This document shows, in pieces, positions 11,231 through 21,450 of a DNA stretch of 64,000 bases (position 1 is the first letter of the stretch; each line of letters opens with the position of its first letter). Source of the stretch: Ashinkailepas kermadecensis (lineage: Eukaryota > Arthropoda > Thecostraca > Neolepadidae). The stretch spans positions 496,001-560,000 of the forward strand of contig JAOTOM010004952.1 of assembly GCA_034440615.1 (NCBI GenBank), in the 5' to 3' direction. The notes beneath the pieces were generated by a model, which was given only the letters and a program-made list of their open reading frames with translations, searched no databases and was not told the origin of the DNA. Both the position numbers and the translations under genes were made by a program.

Positions 11231-11455
11231 ATGTTGTACACTGGTGTTATTTTTAAATCAAACAACAGTGTTATTTTCAGTTAATAGTAACTGAATTAAT
11301 AGTAACATCGCTCAGGATGTATGCCATTTAATTTACTTCTAAATTGCAATTATAAAATAAGCTGAATTAAAGTTTAAGGACATTGTGGCAACCCTGATGT
11401 TGTACACTGGTGTTATTTTTAAATCAAACAACAGTGTTATTTTCAGTTAATAGTA
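11138..11455 (+). repeat. 166-bp tandem duplication in the hAT leader
   Basis: 11138-11303 and 11304-11455 are nearly identical, both starting 'aacatcgctcaggatgtatg' and containing 'ggacattgtggcaaccctga'. The duplicated unit takes in the right arm of the hairpin plus about 70 bases, so the duplication happened after the hairpin formed. Confidence 0.85.
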
Positions 11456-11489
11456 TGTTATTAACATACTATTACTATTCAGTTAATAG

Positions 11490-11871
11490 TTATTAACTAT
11501 AAAAACGTTTTCTCTCTGTGTAGGCTCAATGATACGCAATTTGGACTAGGTTGTTGGGGTTAATCTTTTCTTTTTTCTTCTTATTTTCAGGTCATGGCAA
11601 CCAGTACTCGTTCGAGCCCCGAATGTTGGCTTCTCGGGAAGCCTGTTGATTCCCTGTCGTGTGTCCGTCGTGTGTCGTGTTTATTAACTATAAAAACGTT
11701 TTCTTTCTGTGTGGGCTCAATGATACGCAATTTGGACTAGGTTGTTAGGGTGAATCTTTTCTTTTTTCTTCTTATTTTCAGGTCATAGCAACCAGTACTC
11801 GTTCGAGCCCCGAGTGTTGGCTTCTCGGGAAGCCTGTTGATTCCCTGTCATGTGTCCGTCTTCCAAGTAAG
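11490..11871 (+). repeat. 191-bp tandem duplication carrying a splice acceptor and first coding exon
   Basis: Units 11490-11680 and 11681-11871 match closely. Each has a pyrimidine tract ending 'ttcttcttattttcag' and then 'gtcat[g/a]gcaaccagtactcg', which fits a 3' splice site and exon. In unit 1 the exon has an ATG (MATSTRSSPECW reading). In unit 2, which is the one contiguous with the transposase, the ATG is ATA. Translation would therefore need to start upstream, in unit 1, or further in at 11878. Confidence 0.8.
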
Positions 11872-14014
11872 CGGGATGTGCTGTCGTTGTACCTGTTCCA
11901 TCACGTCGCGGAAAAGAAGACCGTCTCGGAAGGCCTGAACTTGGCATGTGGCAAGGTACTCACCGTATGGAAGAGGGCCAGGATCCCGACACAGCAGTTG
12001 GATGCTTGCGTCAGGAAACTTCGAGTAATCCATGACGAATTCCAAGCGCTCAAGAAACACCGGACTCGTGGGCGAGAGTCGGACCGTGTCAAGGAGAAGA
12101 TGTTCATGGATGACCTTCAGGATCTCTTCGATGTTGCCACAAGCGATGCCCTCCAGAACATTACCAACGAAGAAGACACGGAGTTCCTCAAGATGCAGCG
12201 TGAGGACGTCTTCTCGTGCAGCATTGCAGGGATCGACGCGAAGAAATATCGAGTCGAGGCCAGGCGTGGGAAGAGAAAAGAGAAAGAAGCTGCTCTCCAG
12301 CGGAGATACGACGGACGAGGGGCCAAAGTTCAAGGGGCCTTCAGTTCCAGCTCCACATCGTCGGAGGAGTCACAGGCTGAAGACGACTACCGACCTTCAT
12401 CTTCAGCCTGTACATCTGGTCCTCCCGCGAAGAGGCCCAAGAACATCTTCAAATCTCCTGAAGTCGTCGGCGCCTTGGATCGAGTCAATCTCCCAGATCG
12501 TGGTGCGGCGTTCGTCGCTGGCGCTGTTGCACAGGCCCTGGGCCACAATCTTTCTGATCTGATGTTTTCCCGAAGTTCCATACGGCGGGCGCGTCGTCAC
12601 ACACGCCAAATCCAAGACGAAGAAGCGCGGAAGAACTTTCAAGCAGCTGGTCCCCTTCTCCTGCATTGGGACGGGAAACTGCCGCAGGAGATGGGAGGGA
12701 AGAAAGTGGAGAGGGTTGCTCTTCTGGCAACCCGGTCAAGGATTCGAGAAGTTGCTGGGTATTCCAAGCGCTGCCCGAAGTACTGGAGAAGCTCAGGCCG
12801 CAGCGTGTCTGGAATTGCTCGAGTCTTGGAAGATTCGCGACGAAGTAGTCGGATTAGCCTTCGATACAACTGCAAGCAACACTGGCCTCCACAATGGCGC
12901 ATGCGTCCGGATCGAGGAAGGTCTTGGAAGGGAGTTGGCGATGTTGGCGTGCCGCCATCATGTGTTGGAGATTGTTCTCTCTAACGTCTTTAAAAACGTC
13001 TTTGGGCACACTGGAGGTCCGGAAGTCGCCCTTTTCAAGCGTTTCCAGAAGGAGTGGCCGACCATCAACCAGCAAGAGTACACGGTGGGTGAGGATACCC
13101 TCTTCGAAGGACATCTGGAGCAGCTCCGCTGTCAGATGAAGGATTACCTGACATCTGCCCTGGCTGATCGAACGAAGTGTCCGCGCGAGGACTACTTCGG
13201 GTTCCTGCAGCTCGCAGCCCTGTTCCTCGGAGGGGGCACAACGACTCAACCATCGTTTCGTGCCCCTGGTGCCATGCACCACGCGAGGTGGATGTCAAAA
13301 GGCATCTACTGCCTCAAGATGTTCCTGTTCCGACACCAGTTCAAGACAACGAAACGAGAGGAGCGGAATGTGACTGGCATGGCGCTGTTCGTTGCCCTGA
13401 TGTACGTCCGAGTTTGGCACGAAGCTCCTCTGTCATCCCACGCCCCATACAACGACATCATGATGCTGACTGAACTCCAGAAGTACACGAACCAGATGAA
13501 CGTCGCTGCAACCGCGAGCAATGCCCTCCAACGGCATCTCTGGTACTTGGCGGAAGACTTGGTCGGCCTTTCCCTGTTGGACGACCGGGTTCCAGACAAC
13601 ATGAAGGCCGACTGCGTGACTCGGATGAAGACGGAAAATCCGACAGAAGATCACCCACGCCGGGCAAAAATCGAAGACACACGGGACATCCGCCTTGATG
13701 CCTTCTTCACCAAAAGGTCGCATCGTGTTTTCGATGTCCTGAAGAAATGCGGAGCCCAGGAAGCGAAACAAGGCTTCCTGCAGATGGATCCTTCGGCTTG
13801 GAAGGAAGACAAGCTGTTCGAGGACTCTCAGGCCAGAGCCAAAAGCCTGAGAGTGGTGAACGACGCAGCTGAACGCGTGGTGGCCCTGGCAGAGGCGTAC
13901 AATGCGACGCTGACGAAGGATGAGGATCAGAAGCAATTCATTTTCCGTCTCGTTCACGGACACCGAATTGCCATCCCGACACCCTCAAAGACCAACCTGA
14001 CGAAGAAAAAGTGA
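11790..14014 (+). pseudogene. hAT-like transposase, one frameshift
   Basis: This region encodes the protein that would cut and paste the element. Frame 1 runs open from about 11790 through 12984 (ATG at 11878) and gives an N-terminal helical region followed by a Ser/Glu-rich linker (about 12340-12430). Frame 2 (12716-14014) gives the C-terminal 430 residues. Homology moves from frame 1 to frame 2 near 12730, so a single small indel breaks the gene. Candidate catalytic features are an Asp in LLHWDGK (about 12657-12677), an Asp in AFDTTASNTG (12863-12865) and a CRHHVLE motif (12950-12970) resembling the CxxH seen between acidic residues in hAT-like enzymes. I recognise this as an arthropod transposase-like family by memory only; assignment to hAT rests on TIR and target-site length. 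Confidence 0.75.
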
Positions 14015-14151
14015 AAAGTGTGGCGACACCTAAATGATGAGATAGAGAGACGAAATTTTACGTGTAATTCCTTTTCGTGATGTGTAATAAAATTAGGCCT
14101 GTGGAGAGAAATAAATATCATTTTCCGTTTTTGGACCACCCTATTATTCAT

Positions 14152-14860
14152 CTATGGACACTGAAAAGCTGAGTGAACTATGCCAGTAGTAGCTTATTGT
14201 ATAGCTTATATAGCTCAGACAATGGTTTTTGGGCGGTTTATTGAGCTGCTCAGAATGTAGTAGCTGAAGGAATCTAAAGAACCTGGATTATCACCAACAA
14301 TTGTTGCTACGAGATAATTTATAGGCTTAACCCAGATGGGCCACTGTGGCTCTTTTTAAGTTTTAACACGTTATGACTTTATGACATTATTATGGATTTC
14401 ATTGGTTTATTCATATTATGTAACCATGGAGCCATTGGACCTGCTCTTTACATAACCATTTGTTCATGATTGGCACTGTGCCGTGGAAGACTGAACTATG
14501 GTAAATGTGGAGCTTGCATTACAAAGGAAAGAAATTGTCTGGGTTAGGTTTGGTTGGTTTATTTGGTATTATTGTCATTTAAGGTGTTCATGATAAAAAT
14601 GAACACCTTGGTTTATTGGTTTACCAAATTGGTTTATTTGGTATTATTGTCATTTAAGGTGTTCATGATAAAAAGCTTTACACACATTTTCCTTCGGTAA
14701 GCAAACAACTGGGTTAGGCTACATGAGGTTAGATTTTGATATTTTTATATTTAATATCGGTATCGGAAGCTAACAAGTAGCAAAATAAGTCATCCGTCCG
14801 CATAAATGCAGTAAGCCACCAGCACCCGTACGTTACTATCAAGTATACAAATTTGGGATA
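14152..14860. other. Non-coding interval with R fragments and a duplicated snapback
   Basis: A 45-base segment, 'ttggtttatttggtattatt...', occurs at about 14558-14602 and again at 14631-14675. Between them is an inverted piece, AAGGTGTTCATGATAAAAATGAACACCTT in structure. 14665-14720 matches the left part of repeat R. No gene seen. Confidence 0.55.
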
Positions 14861-14865
14861 AAGCA

Positions 14866-15172
14866 CCCAATGGGTGCTAAATATGCTAGCACCATAGGCG
14901 AACCGAATCCAGGAGGTGCTGGTTTTTAACGTGAGCAAAAACTAGCACCCTAGGGGTGCTAAAGCGCACGCACCCCATGGGTGCTCATTTCAAGCACCCT
15001 GCTATTGAATATAGCCCAATGAAGGGCTGCTAGTTATAAGCACCATGCTTATATTTAGCACTTGAAATTTTTCGATGCGATGCCAACTCCAGAAAGATGC
15101 TTAATTCAAGCAGCCCTGTGGTGCTGGAATTTGACATCTGAAATAGCACCATAGGGGTGCTTTTTTACAGTG
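14866..15172. repeat. Cluster of AGCACC/GGTGCT palindromes
   Basis: Within about 300 bases there are repeated small inverted pairs of AGCACC and GGTGCT. Examples are AGCACCCAATGGGTGCT near 14866, AGCACCCTAGGGGTGCT near 14943 and AGCACCATAGGGGTGCT near 15142. The right end reads 'gcttttttacagtg', a common MITE-type terminus. Probably a decayed palindromic MITE. Confidence 0.55.
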
Positions 15173-15299
15173 TAGAAGGCGCAACGGGGGGGGGGGGCGA
15201 TGGAGAGGAGACAGCAGTCTGTCGGAGCGAAACTTCCCCAAAATTATTGGGGGGCTCTAATGTTAATTTCGGAGTCCTTGAGGTTATTCTTACCATGCG

Positions 15300-17045
15300 T
15301 CACCATCGGTGGTGTACTGAAGGGGGGAAGGGGGCAGTTACTCCCCTGAGATGTTGTGGGACCACCAAGAATGATGCCGGGGTTCGGAAAAATTGTCCGA
15401 GGTCCCATAAAAATCCAAACAGGTCGCACCGGGGCCCGAGATGTCTCATTGGGACCATAAAAATGAAGCCCGTTAAACGAAGAAAAGTCCGGACAAAGAA
15501 AATCAATCTAGGGTACCAATAATCGTTCAAAATGCCCCCTAAACATGTTGGGTCTCCAAAACGCGTCAAGGTCGCTAAAACTCGCACTAAGGATCCCAAC
15601 AAATGACGACGCCCCCCCTCCCCCACAAAAAACCCACTGACACCCAAGTCGCGTCACTGCCCTTGAAAATCACACTTGGGACGCAAAAGGTCCGCCAGAG
15701 CCAGAAAAATCGCAGCTGTCTTCCCAAAAATCAATTCCTATCCGGAATGGCACTTAAATCAAAAAAATTGCGTCAAGAACCAAAAAACGTGTCAGACTCC
15801 GGGGAAAAGAAAAGTGTTGGGGCACCAAAAAAAATTGCACCGGGCTCCAGAAGAATCGTACCGAGGCCCGAAAATATCGCGCTGCTGGCTTACGGAAAAA
15901 AAACTCGACCACCAAAAAAAAAACACTCAGGAACCCAATCGAATCGATCAGACTACCGGAAAATTCAGAACAGGTCCAGAAAGAAAATGCTCCAAAGGGC
16001 CTTTCAAAGTCCCTTCGAGACTCTATCCTCTGGGGTAGGGTCTACTCTGGAGGGTACCATCCGCTGAAAAAACCGTTGAGCAGCCGCAGTGATGTACCAA
16101 AGGGGTAAATGCCCGCCTGCTGAAGGGGATCCAGGAATCGCGCCGGGGTCCTCAAAAATCGCTCTGGGGCTACATCAATTCGCATTGGAACACTATAATT
16201 CGCGTATGGGGCTCCAAATAAGTACAGCGGGCACAAAAACACGAGCCGGGCCGGAAAATCTGCTCCGGTGTCCGCCAAAATCGCGCTGGGGACCAGCTAA
16301 GTACAGCGCATCCAGAAAACTCGCACCGAGTCCCCCAAATACGCCGCTCGTCACACAAAATTTCCTACGGTAGTACCAAAAATTAGACTCCGAGCATCAA
16401 AAATTCCCGTTTGGGCTTCCAAACATTGGTGTAGCGTGGCCCCCCAAAATCACATCGGGGCGTGGCAAAATTCATGCCCGAACACTTAACAATAAGGAGA
16501 GATTGCGAACAAATAAATGTCCGAGTCATGAAAACGCTCCGGAGCCCAAAACATACCCCAGATGCCTTCAAAAATCGCGTACTGCCCAAACAAAACGTAC
16601 TGGAGCTTGCATAATCGCGGCGGGTCACAAAAATATGGCCACTGGGCCCGAAAAATCAGGCCGGAACTCGGATTTTACAAATTGAGAGGTCACCAATAAA
16701 TGCGTGCAACCCAGAAAACTGGCGTCGGGTCCCCCGGAACCACGCGCCTGGACCCGAAAAAAGTATCTCCGTGACTCCGAGAAATCATACCGGTTCCCCT
16801 AAACTCGTGCTGGGATCCCACATATGTGCGTCTGGAGCGATAAATACACACAGCGGGACCCTAAGAGCACAACGGGAGGTCGAAAATGAGCCAGGCCCTC
16901 CTAAACGTACCGAATCTCGCAAAAGGCGGCTGGGCCTTAAAGCGTGAGTTGCAGCTTTAAATAAACAAACCGGCAGCTCTAAAAAAAACTATAAAAAAAA
17001 CACTGGAAGCCCTCAAAGCACACTGGGGCCATGACACCGTATGGT
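15300..17045 (+). mobile_element. Family A quasi-periodic element, copy 1
   Basis: About 1.7 kb made of degenerate units of roughly 25-32 bases with the theme 'g-rich/c-rich + cccaaaaatcgc'. Despite the low complexity it aligns in order with other copies. 15311-15400 matches 40096-40190. 15660-16130 matches 46430-46880 and the reverse complement of about 20950-21130. 16880-17040 matches 47611-47770. The shared internal order shows it is a defined element rather than independent simple-sequence growth. No coding frame is conserved between copies. A G(12) run precedes it at about 15185. The 3' end is replaced by unrelated sequence after about 17045. Confidence 0.7.
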
Positions 17046-18742
17046 GGTCTCAAGAACAAATACATTTTTTTCCGAAATCCTGGAAGAATCAGGATGGGTG
17101 TTTTTTTCCCCGGTGACAAACCGACTCAGCACTCTTTTTCCCTCAAGCCTAGAAATCCTGGTGACGGTCATAAGTGTAGGAACATGGGGTGGGGCAGGGC
17201 GCAATGCCATCATACATTTCATGAATGTTTAACATTAATGCTACGGCGATGCATGGAAAGAATCAACTTCAAAAGGGATATTGGCCCCCTCCCACTTCTT
17301 GAGACGTTTCTACGCCTCTAGGGACGCCAGTGCCAGTGAATATTAATTCACAAAGTCCCACTATCCAACTCAGTATGTGCGATTTCTTCAGCTCTTTTGT
17401 GCCTGATGATCCTGAAGAAGGTGCAAGGATTTTATATGATTTTTACAGTTGCACGTGTGAATAGAAACATGACAGGTCTGATACACAAATACGCCGATTG
17501 TGTATGGTACTTGTCATCAAAAGATGCTATTGTAAATATTGCTTACATACAGCCGTATGGAAGTTCGAAATAGTGTACCTCAGATCTGGAATAAAACCTC
17601 GTTCTTGCCTTGATGGTGCATTTTCATCAGACTTTCATGTGTTATCGGGATCACCTTGGTACCTAGGTACATTGGAAATAAACGTATTTTGTTAAAACTT
17701 TAACTGCTTGCCCAATCTTGTCTGCAGTGTGGCGTACAGTGGCATGACAGTTACTTTAATTGTGAACATATCAATTTAACGTTTAGATCACTATGCGTAC
17801 CAATTAGGAATCTGAATCTATGATAATCCGGAATGAAACGTTTGGCTCGGTTTTTCGTTTCGAGGAATAAATGCGCAGCGAGTGCTGCATAAATGGCAGG
17901 TACGACATGCTACTCGTGTTCAACCTAGATAGGTGTAAGATTGCCCCACTTTTGTCCGAGTGGTGACGGTTTTATCGCGGTTCTTCTAAGTATTCTTTGG
18001 TATTGGTGGTGACTGTCCTCTTTGATAAATTGAAATGGAACAAGCTACCCTATTTTAAGTTTTCTCAAATCGACAATCACACTGCTCATTTAGCACTGAT
18101 CGCATTGTGGAGCTTGCTGTGATGGCTACATGTTGTTTCCTTTCGTACTGTTTTTAATCCGTTTTGATAGACGGAAATACAAAGCAGCATACATAAATAC
18201 CATACAAATAACAATGAAAATAGGCACAATTTGGCCTAATTTCAAAGTCCTTTCGCTTCGGATTTCCGAAGCGAAAGGACGAAGAAGTCGTTTCGGCACT
18301 GGGTGGATTCCCTATATTCTAAAGTAGTTTTTTTTTCGATTCACCATTTCCTGATTTTTTTTCCCCGGATCGTCTAGGCTCATGGAAAACTGGAAAAAGG
18401 AACATATGTTTTAAAATTTAATCGTTTTTTTCAGGATGGCAAGACAGTGACACAAATCCGATGAGACATTGGTATTTGGGGGTATCCTAGGTTGATCGAC
18501 CCAGGGCTGAGCCCCCAAACTGATCTTGCGATCCTACACCCCTGTTTAAGGTCAAAGGTCAGGGTCGTTGAGGTCGGACTCCTCAGATGTCCTTGAAAAT
18601 TGACACGTAGGTGGTCCTCGATGCACTGAGCATCATGAGCATAAAAGCTAAGAGGGGCGTTCATAAACAGCTGAGTTTTCACGGTCAAATGTCAGGGTCG
18701 ATGTGGTCGAACTTCTCAGACTCAATTCAAAGTTACCTTACC
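17046..18742. other. Non-coding interval
   Basis: No gene is recognised. It contains a perfect 15-bp stem with a 4-base loop at 18247-18280, and two similar segments, 'gtcaaaggtcagggtcgttg' near 18551 and 'gtcaaatgtcagggtcgatg' near 18683. A sequence 'gcctctagggacgccagtg' near 17315-17333 could be a decayed element end. Confidence 0.45.
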
Positions 18743-19106
18743 CAGTGGCGTCGCCACGAAATTCTTCTAGGGGGGGGGGGGCAAGCCCGAAAGGGGGCCT
18801 CCTGCTCCCCGAAAGGGGGCCTCCATTATGTTAGGGTCTCATATTGTTCTTAGGCTCTTACTATGGTTCGAGAATGGGGAACATGATTTCATATTGGTGT
18901 TTTGTTTGTTCTTGGCATGGTGCATCATTTACTCGAAACGCAATAGCACTAATCATTTTCGCTGAAAACTGGGCCATACCAGGGTATAAATAAGTAATAT
19001 TTGGATAAATACATCAGTGCCAAAACAAACCAACGTCTCAGTGCTTTCTCGACTAGAAGAATCTTCCCGCTGGCCTCTAGATTGCAGCGAGCTGGCGCGG
19101 CTGGTG

Positions 19107-19270
19107 CTAAGCATTTCTTACAGATATCTGCCATTGATCAACCCACTTTTTTAAGTCCTCCATGTCTAACTGAATATAGCTAGATTCATCACTACTGTTA
19201 TTTATTCCCACAAGCTTGATGTCATAAGCAAAGCTTGAACGATCATTTCTCAGTCCTGGGACGACAATTT
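19107..19270 (-). pseudogene. LINE reverse transcriptase fragment inside the composite element
   Basis: The minus strand reads FAYDIKLVGINNSSDESSYI, then LDMEDLKKWVDQWQI. This matches the form of the RT catalytic box and the following helix in many LINEs (F/Y-A-D-D-x-K-L, later D-L..W...W). The second residue of the Ala-Asp-Asp trio reads Tyr, so the catalytic pair is damaged. Only about 55 codons are recognisable; clade not assignable. Confidence 0.6.
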
Positions 19271-19319
19271 CGCAAAGGTGACAAGGAGAAGTGGATTGCA
19301 TTAGTTTTCTGAGAGCCAT

Positions 19320-19570
19320 CTTAGGAATTTGTTTATTTTTATAACATTTGGTGCCATGTTTGCGCACATGGGCCATGAGAACGCACAAGGGCCTGAAAAA
19401 GAGGCTGGGGCCACAAAAGGCAACATGGTTCCAAAACGTACAAAAATACCGGGAGCTAAATAAACACATCGGGATCTTCGAAAACGCCCTGACACGTAAC
19501 AAAATATTCGGTGCACAAAAAAGCAATAAATCCCTAAAACGAGCAGGGTTTCGAAAATGTATTAGGCCCA
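19320..19570 (+). repeat. Family A fragment in inverted orientation
   Basis: This piece ('aaataaacacatcgggatc', 'aaaacgccctgacacgtaac') aligns on the plus strand with 47780-47950. The adjoining 19610-21450 aligns on the minus strand with copies running up to 48420. The composite element therefore contains a head-to-head inversion centred near 19590. Confidence 0.65.
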
Positions 19571-19609
19571 TAACTTCAATTTAAAATGTATTACCCACCA
19601 CTTTAAAAT

Positions 19610-21450
19610 ATACAATTTTACAATTTCAGGCATTCTAGTTCATAGCACCCGGTCGCCACGACGGCAACGTCATTGCACGTGCACACCATTCTTTCGCATT
19701 CGGTGCATTCGCCACACTTCGTGCGATGCTACGGTTTCTGCTAGGCCTTCTGTGTTTTGCTGATTGCTGCCACATGATAGACTTGCGCCATATTTGACGT
19801 GATGGAATGCTTCGTATGGGCGTTCGCTGCGAAAAGTCGATTGATTAAATTCGATCATTAGTTTCCTACTTCCCACGTTTTCTGGTAGTTATGAAATGCG
19901 GATTCCGCTGAGCTTTCATGCACTTCATATCTTTGCTGCTATCATCCCAGATTGGCTACCGAACCGAGGCCCTGCCTCAGCGTTCATTACTGCCTCCGCG
20001 GTCTTTTTGTTTGTTTTGGAACCATGTTGCCTTTTGCGGCCCCAGCCACGTTTTCAGGCTCTTGTGCGTTATCATGACCCCTGTGTGCCTTGAGAGCTTC
20101 CGGTGTATTTGTTAGACCTCCCGGTATGTTTATTTATGGCTGCAACGCATGTGTTAAGGCCCTGTCGCTTTTTGTGAGATTGTGTGCGCTTTGGATGGCC
20201 AGTTGTATTTTCGGCCCCTGTTGTGCTCTTAGGGTCCCGATGTGTTTATTTTGGGCTTCTGACGCACACTTGTGGGGCCCCAGTACAATTTTGGGGCTTC
20301 AATGCGATGTTTCTAGGTCCCAAAGCGACTTATCGCGCCCAGGCGCGTGGTTCCGGAGACCCAGCCCCAGTTTCCTGATTTTTTTTTAAAAAGTCCGAAT
20401 ACCGACCTGATTTCTCGAGCCTCTGACGCCATGTTTTTGTATCCCACCTCGATTGTTCGAGATCCGGTATGTTTTTCGTTGCCGTACGCAATTTGTGAAG
20501 GCATCTGATAATATGTTCGGTGCTCCAGAGCCATTTTTTTACCTGGGCATTTAGTTGTTGGAATCCCTCCTTATTTTGGAGGGCTGCAGCTTGATTTTTT
20601 TTCGGATACCGATCCGGTCTTTGTGGTTACACTGTGCCTACGTGTGGCCCTAGACGCCAATTTTTGGGAGCCTCGGCGGGACTACCGATGGGAATTGTGG
20701 GTCCCGAGCACGATATTTGGGGGGCCCGGTTCGAGTTTGTGGGACGCGTTGTATTTAGCTGTGGCCCCAACGCGATTTTGGCGGTTCCTGTTGCAATTTT
20801 TCGGGCCTCGGAGCGAGTTTTCCAGGGCTCGCCGTATTTATTTGGAGACCCATACGCGAATTCTGGTGGACCGACGCGAATTATGGTGGCCCCAGAGCGA
20901 TTTTTTAGGCCCGGCACGATTCTTGGGAGCTTATCCCTCTCAGGATGGAGGGGGCATTTGCCCCTTTGATATAGCACTGCGGCCACTGAAGGAGTTTTTT
21001 TTTTGTCCCAGAGTGACATTCCGGTTAAAGATTGATTTTTGGGGCAGCTGCAACTTTTGGGGCCCGGCGCGACCTTCTGGGCCTCCAGTGTGATTTTCAA
21101 GGGCTGCGACGCGACTTTTTTAGTCCAATGTGATCTTTTGGGCCCTGACGTCATTTTCTTGGATCCCTAGCGCGAGCTATAGCCTCGACACTTTTTGGGG
21201 GTCCAATGCGTTTTGGGGTCATTGTTGGGCCCCCAGAGTGATTATCCATGCCCGGATTGTTTTTCGTTGCTCCGGCTTCATTTGTTTGGTCCCAATGAGA
21301 CTGTTGGGGCACGGTACGACCTGTCGAGCCTCTGGCATGATTTTCGTGGTCCGGGCGTGAATTTTTGGTACCCCCAGGCTCAGCGTAATTTGCGGGGGCC
21401 CCGGCCGGATCTTTTGGGACCCTTATCGTGATTTTAACGTACCCCGACAC
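19610..21450 (-). repeat. Family A segment of the composite element
   Basis: The reverse complement of 21440-21190 matches 40290-40540 closely (for example 'aaaagatccggccggggccc' and 'gtctcattgggaccaaacaa'). The reverse complement of 19640-19960 matches 48060-48410, including a 'ttggctaccgaac' / 'gttcggtagccaa' block. This tail of about 350 bases lacks the periodic pattern and may be the non-repetitive terminal module of family A. Confidence 0.7.

Larger units (their letters stand above)
10685..14143 (+). mobile_element. hAT-superfamily DNA transposon with TIRs and 8-bp target duplication
   Basis: The element starts TAGGGTGGTCCAAAAA at 10685 and ends with the complementary TTTTTGGACCACCCTA at 14143. 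It is flanked by a perfect 8-base duplication, TTATTCAT (10677-10684 and 14144-14151). The terminal pattern (TAGGG) and 8-base duplication are diagnostic of hAT transposons. The 3459-bp element has a roughly 1.2-kb leader with two internal tandem duplications and a 220-bp hairpin, a transposase region broken by one frameshift, and polyadenylation signals near 14085 and 14109. The intact ends suggest fairly recent movement, but the broken frame means it needs transposase from elsewhere. Confidence 0.9.

Noticed and set aside
20623..21093. 156-codon frame across family A
   Set aside because: Other A copies have no matching frame; sequence is quasi-periodic.
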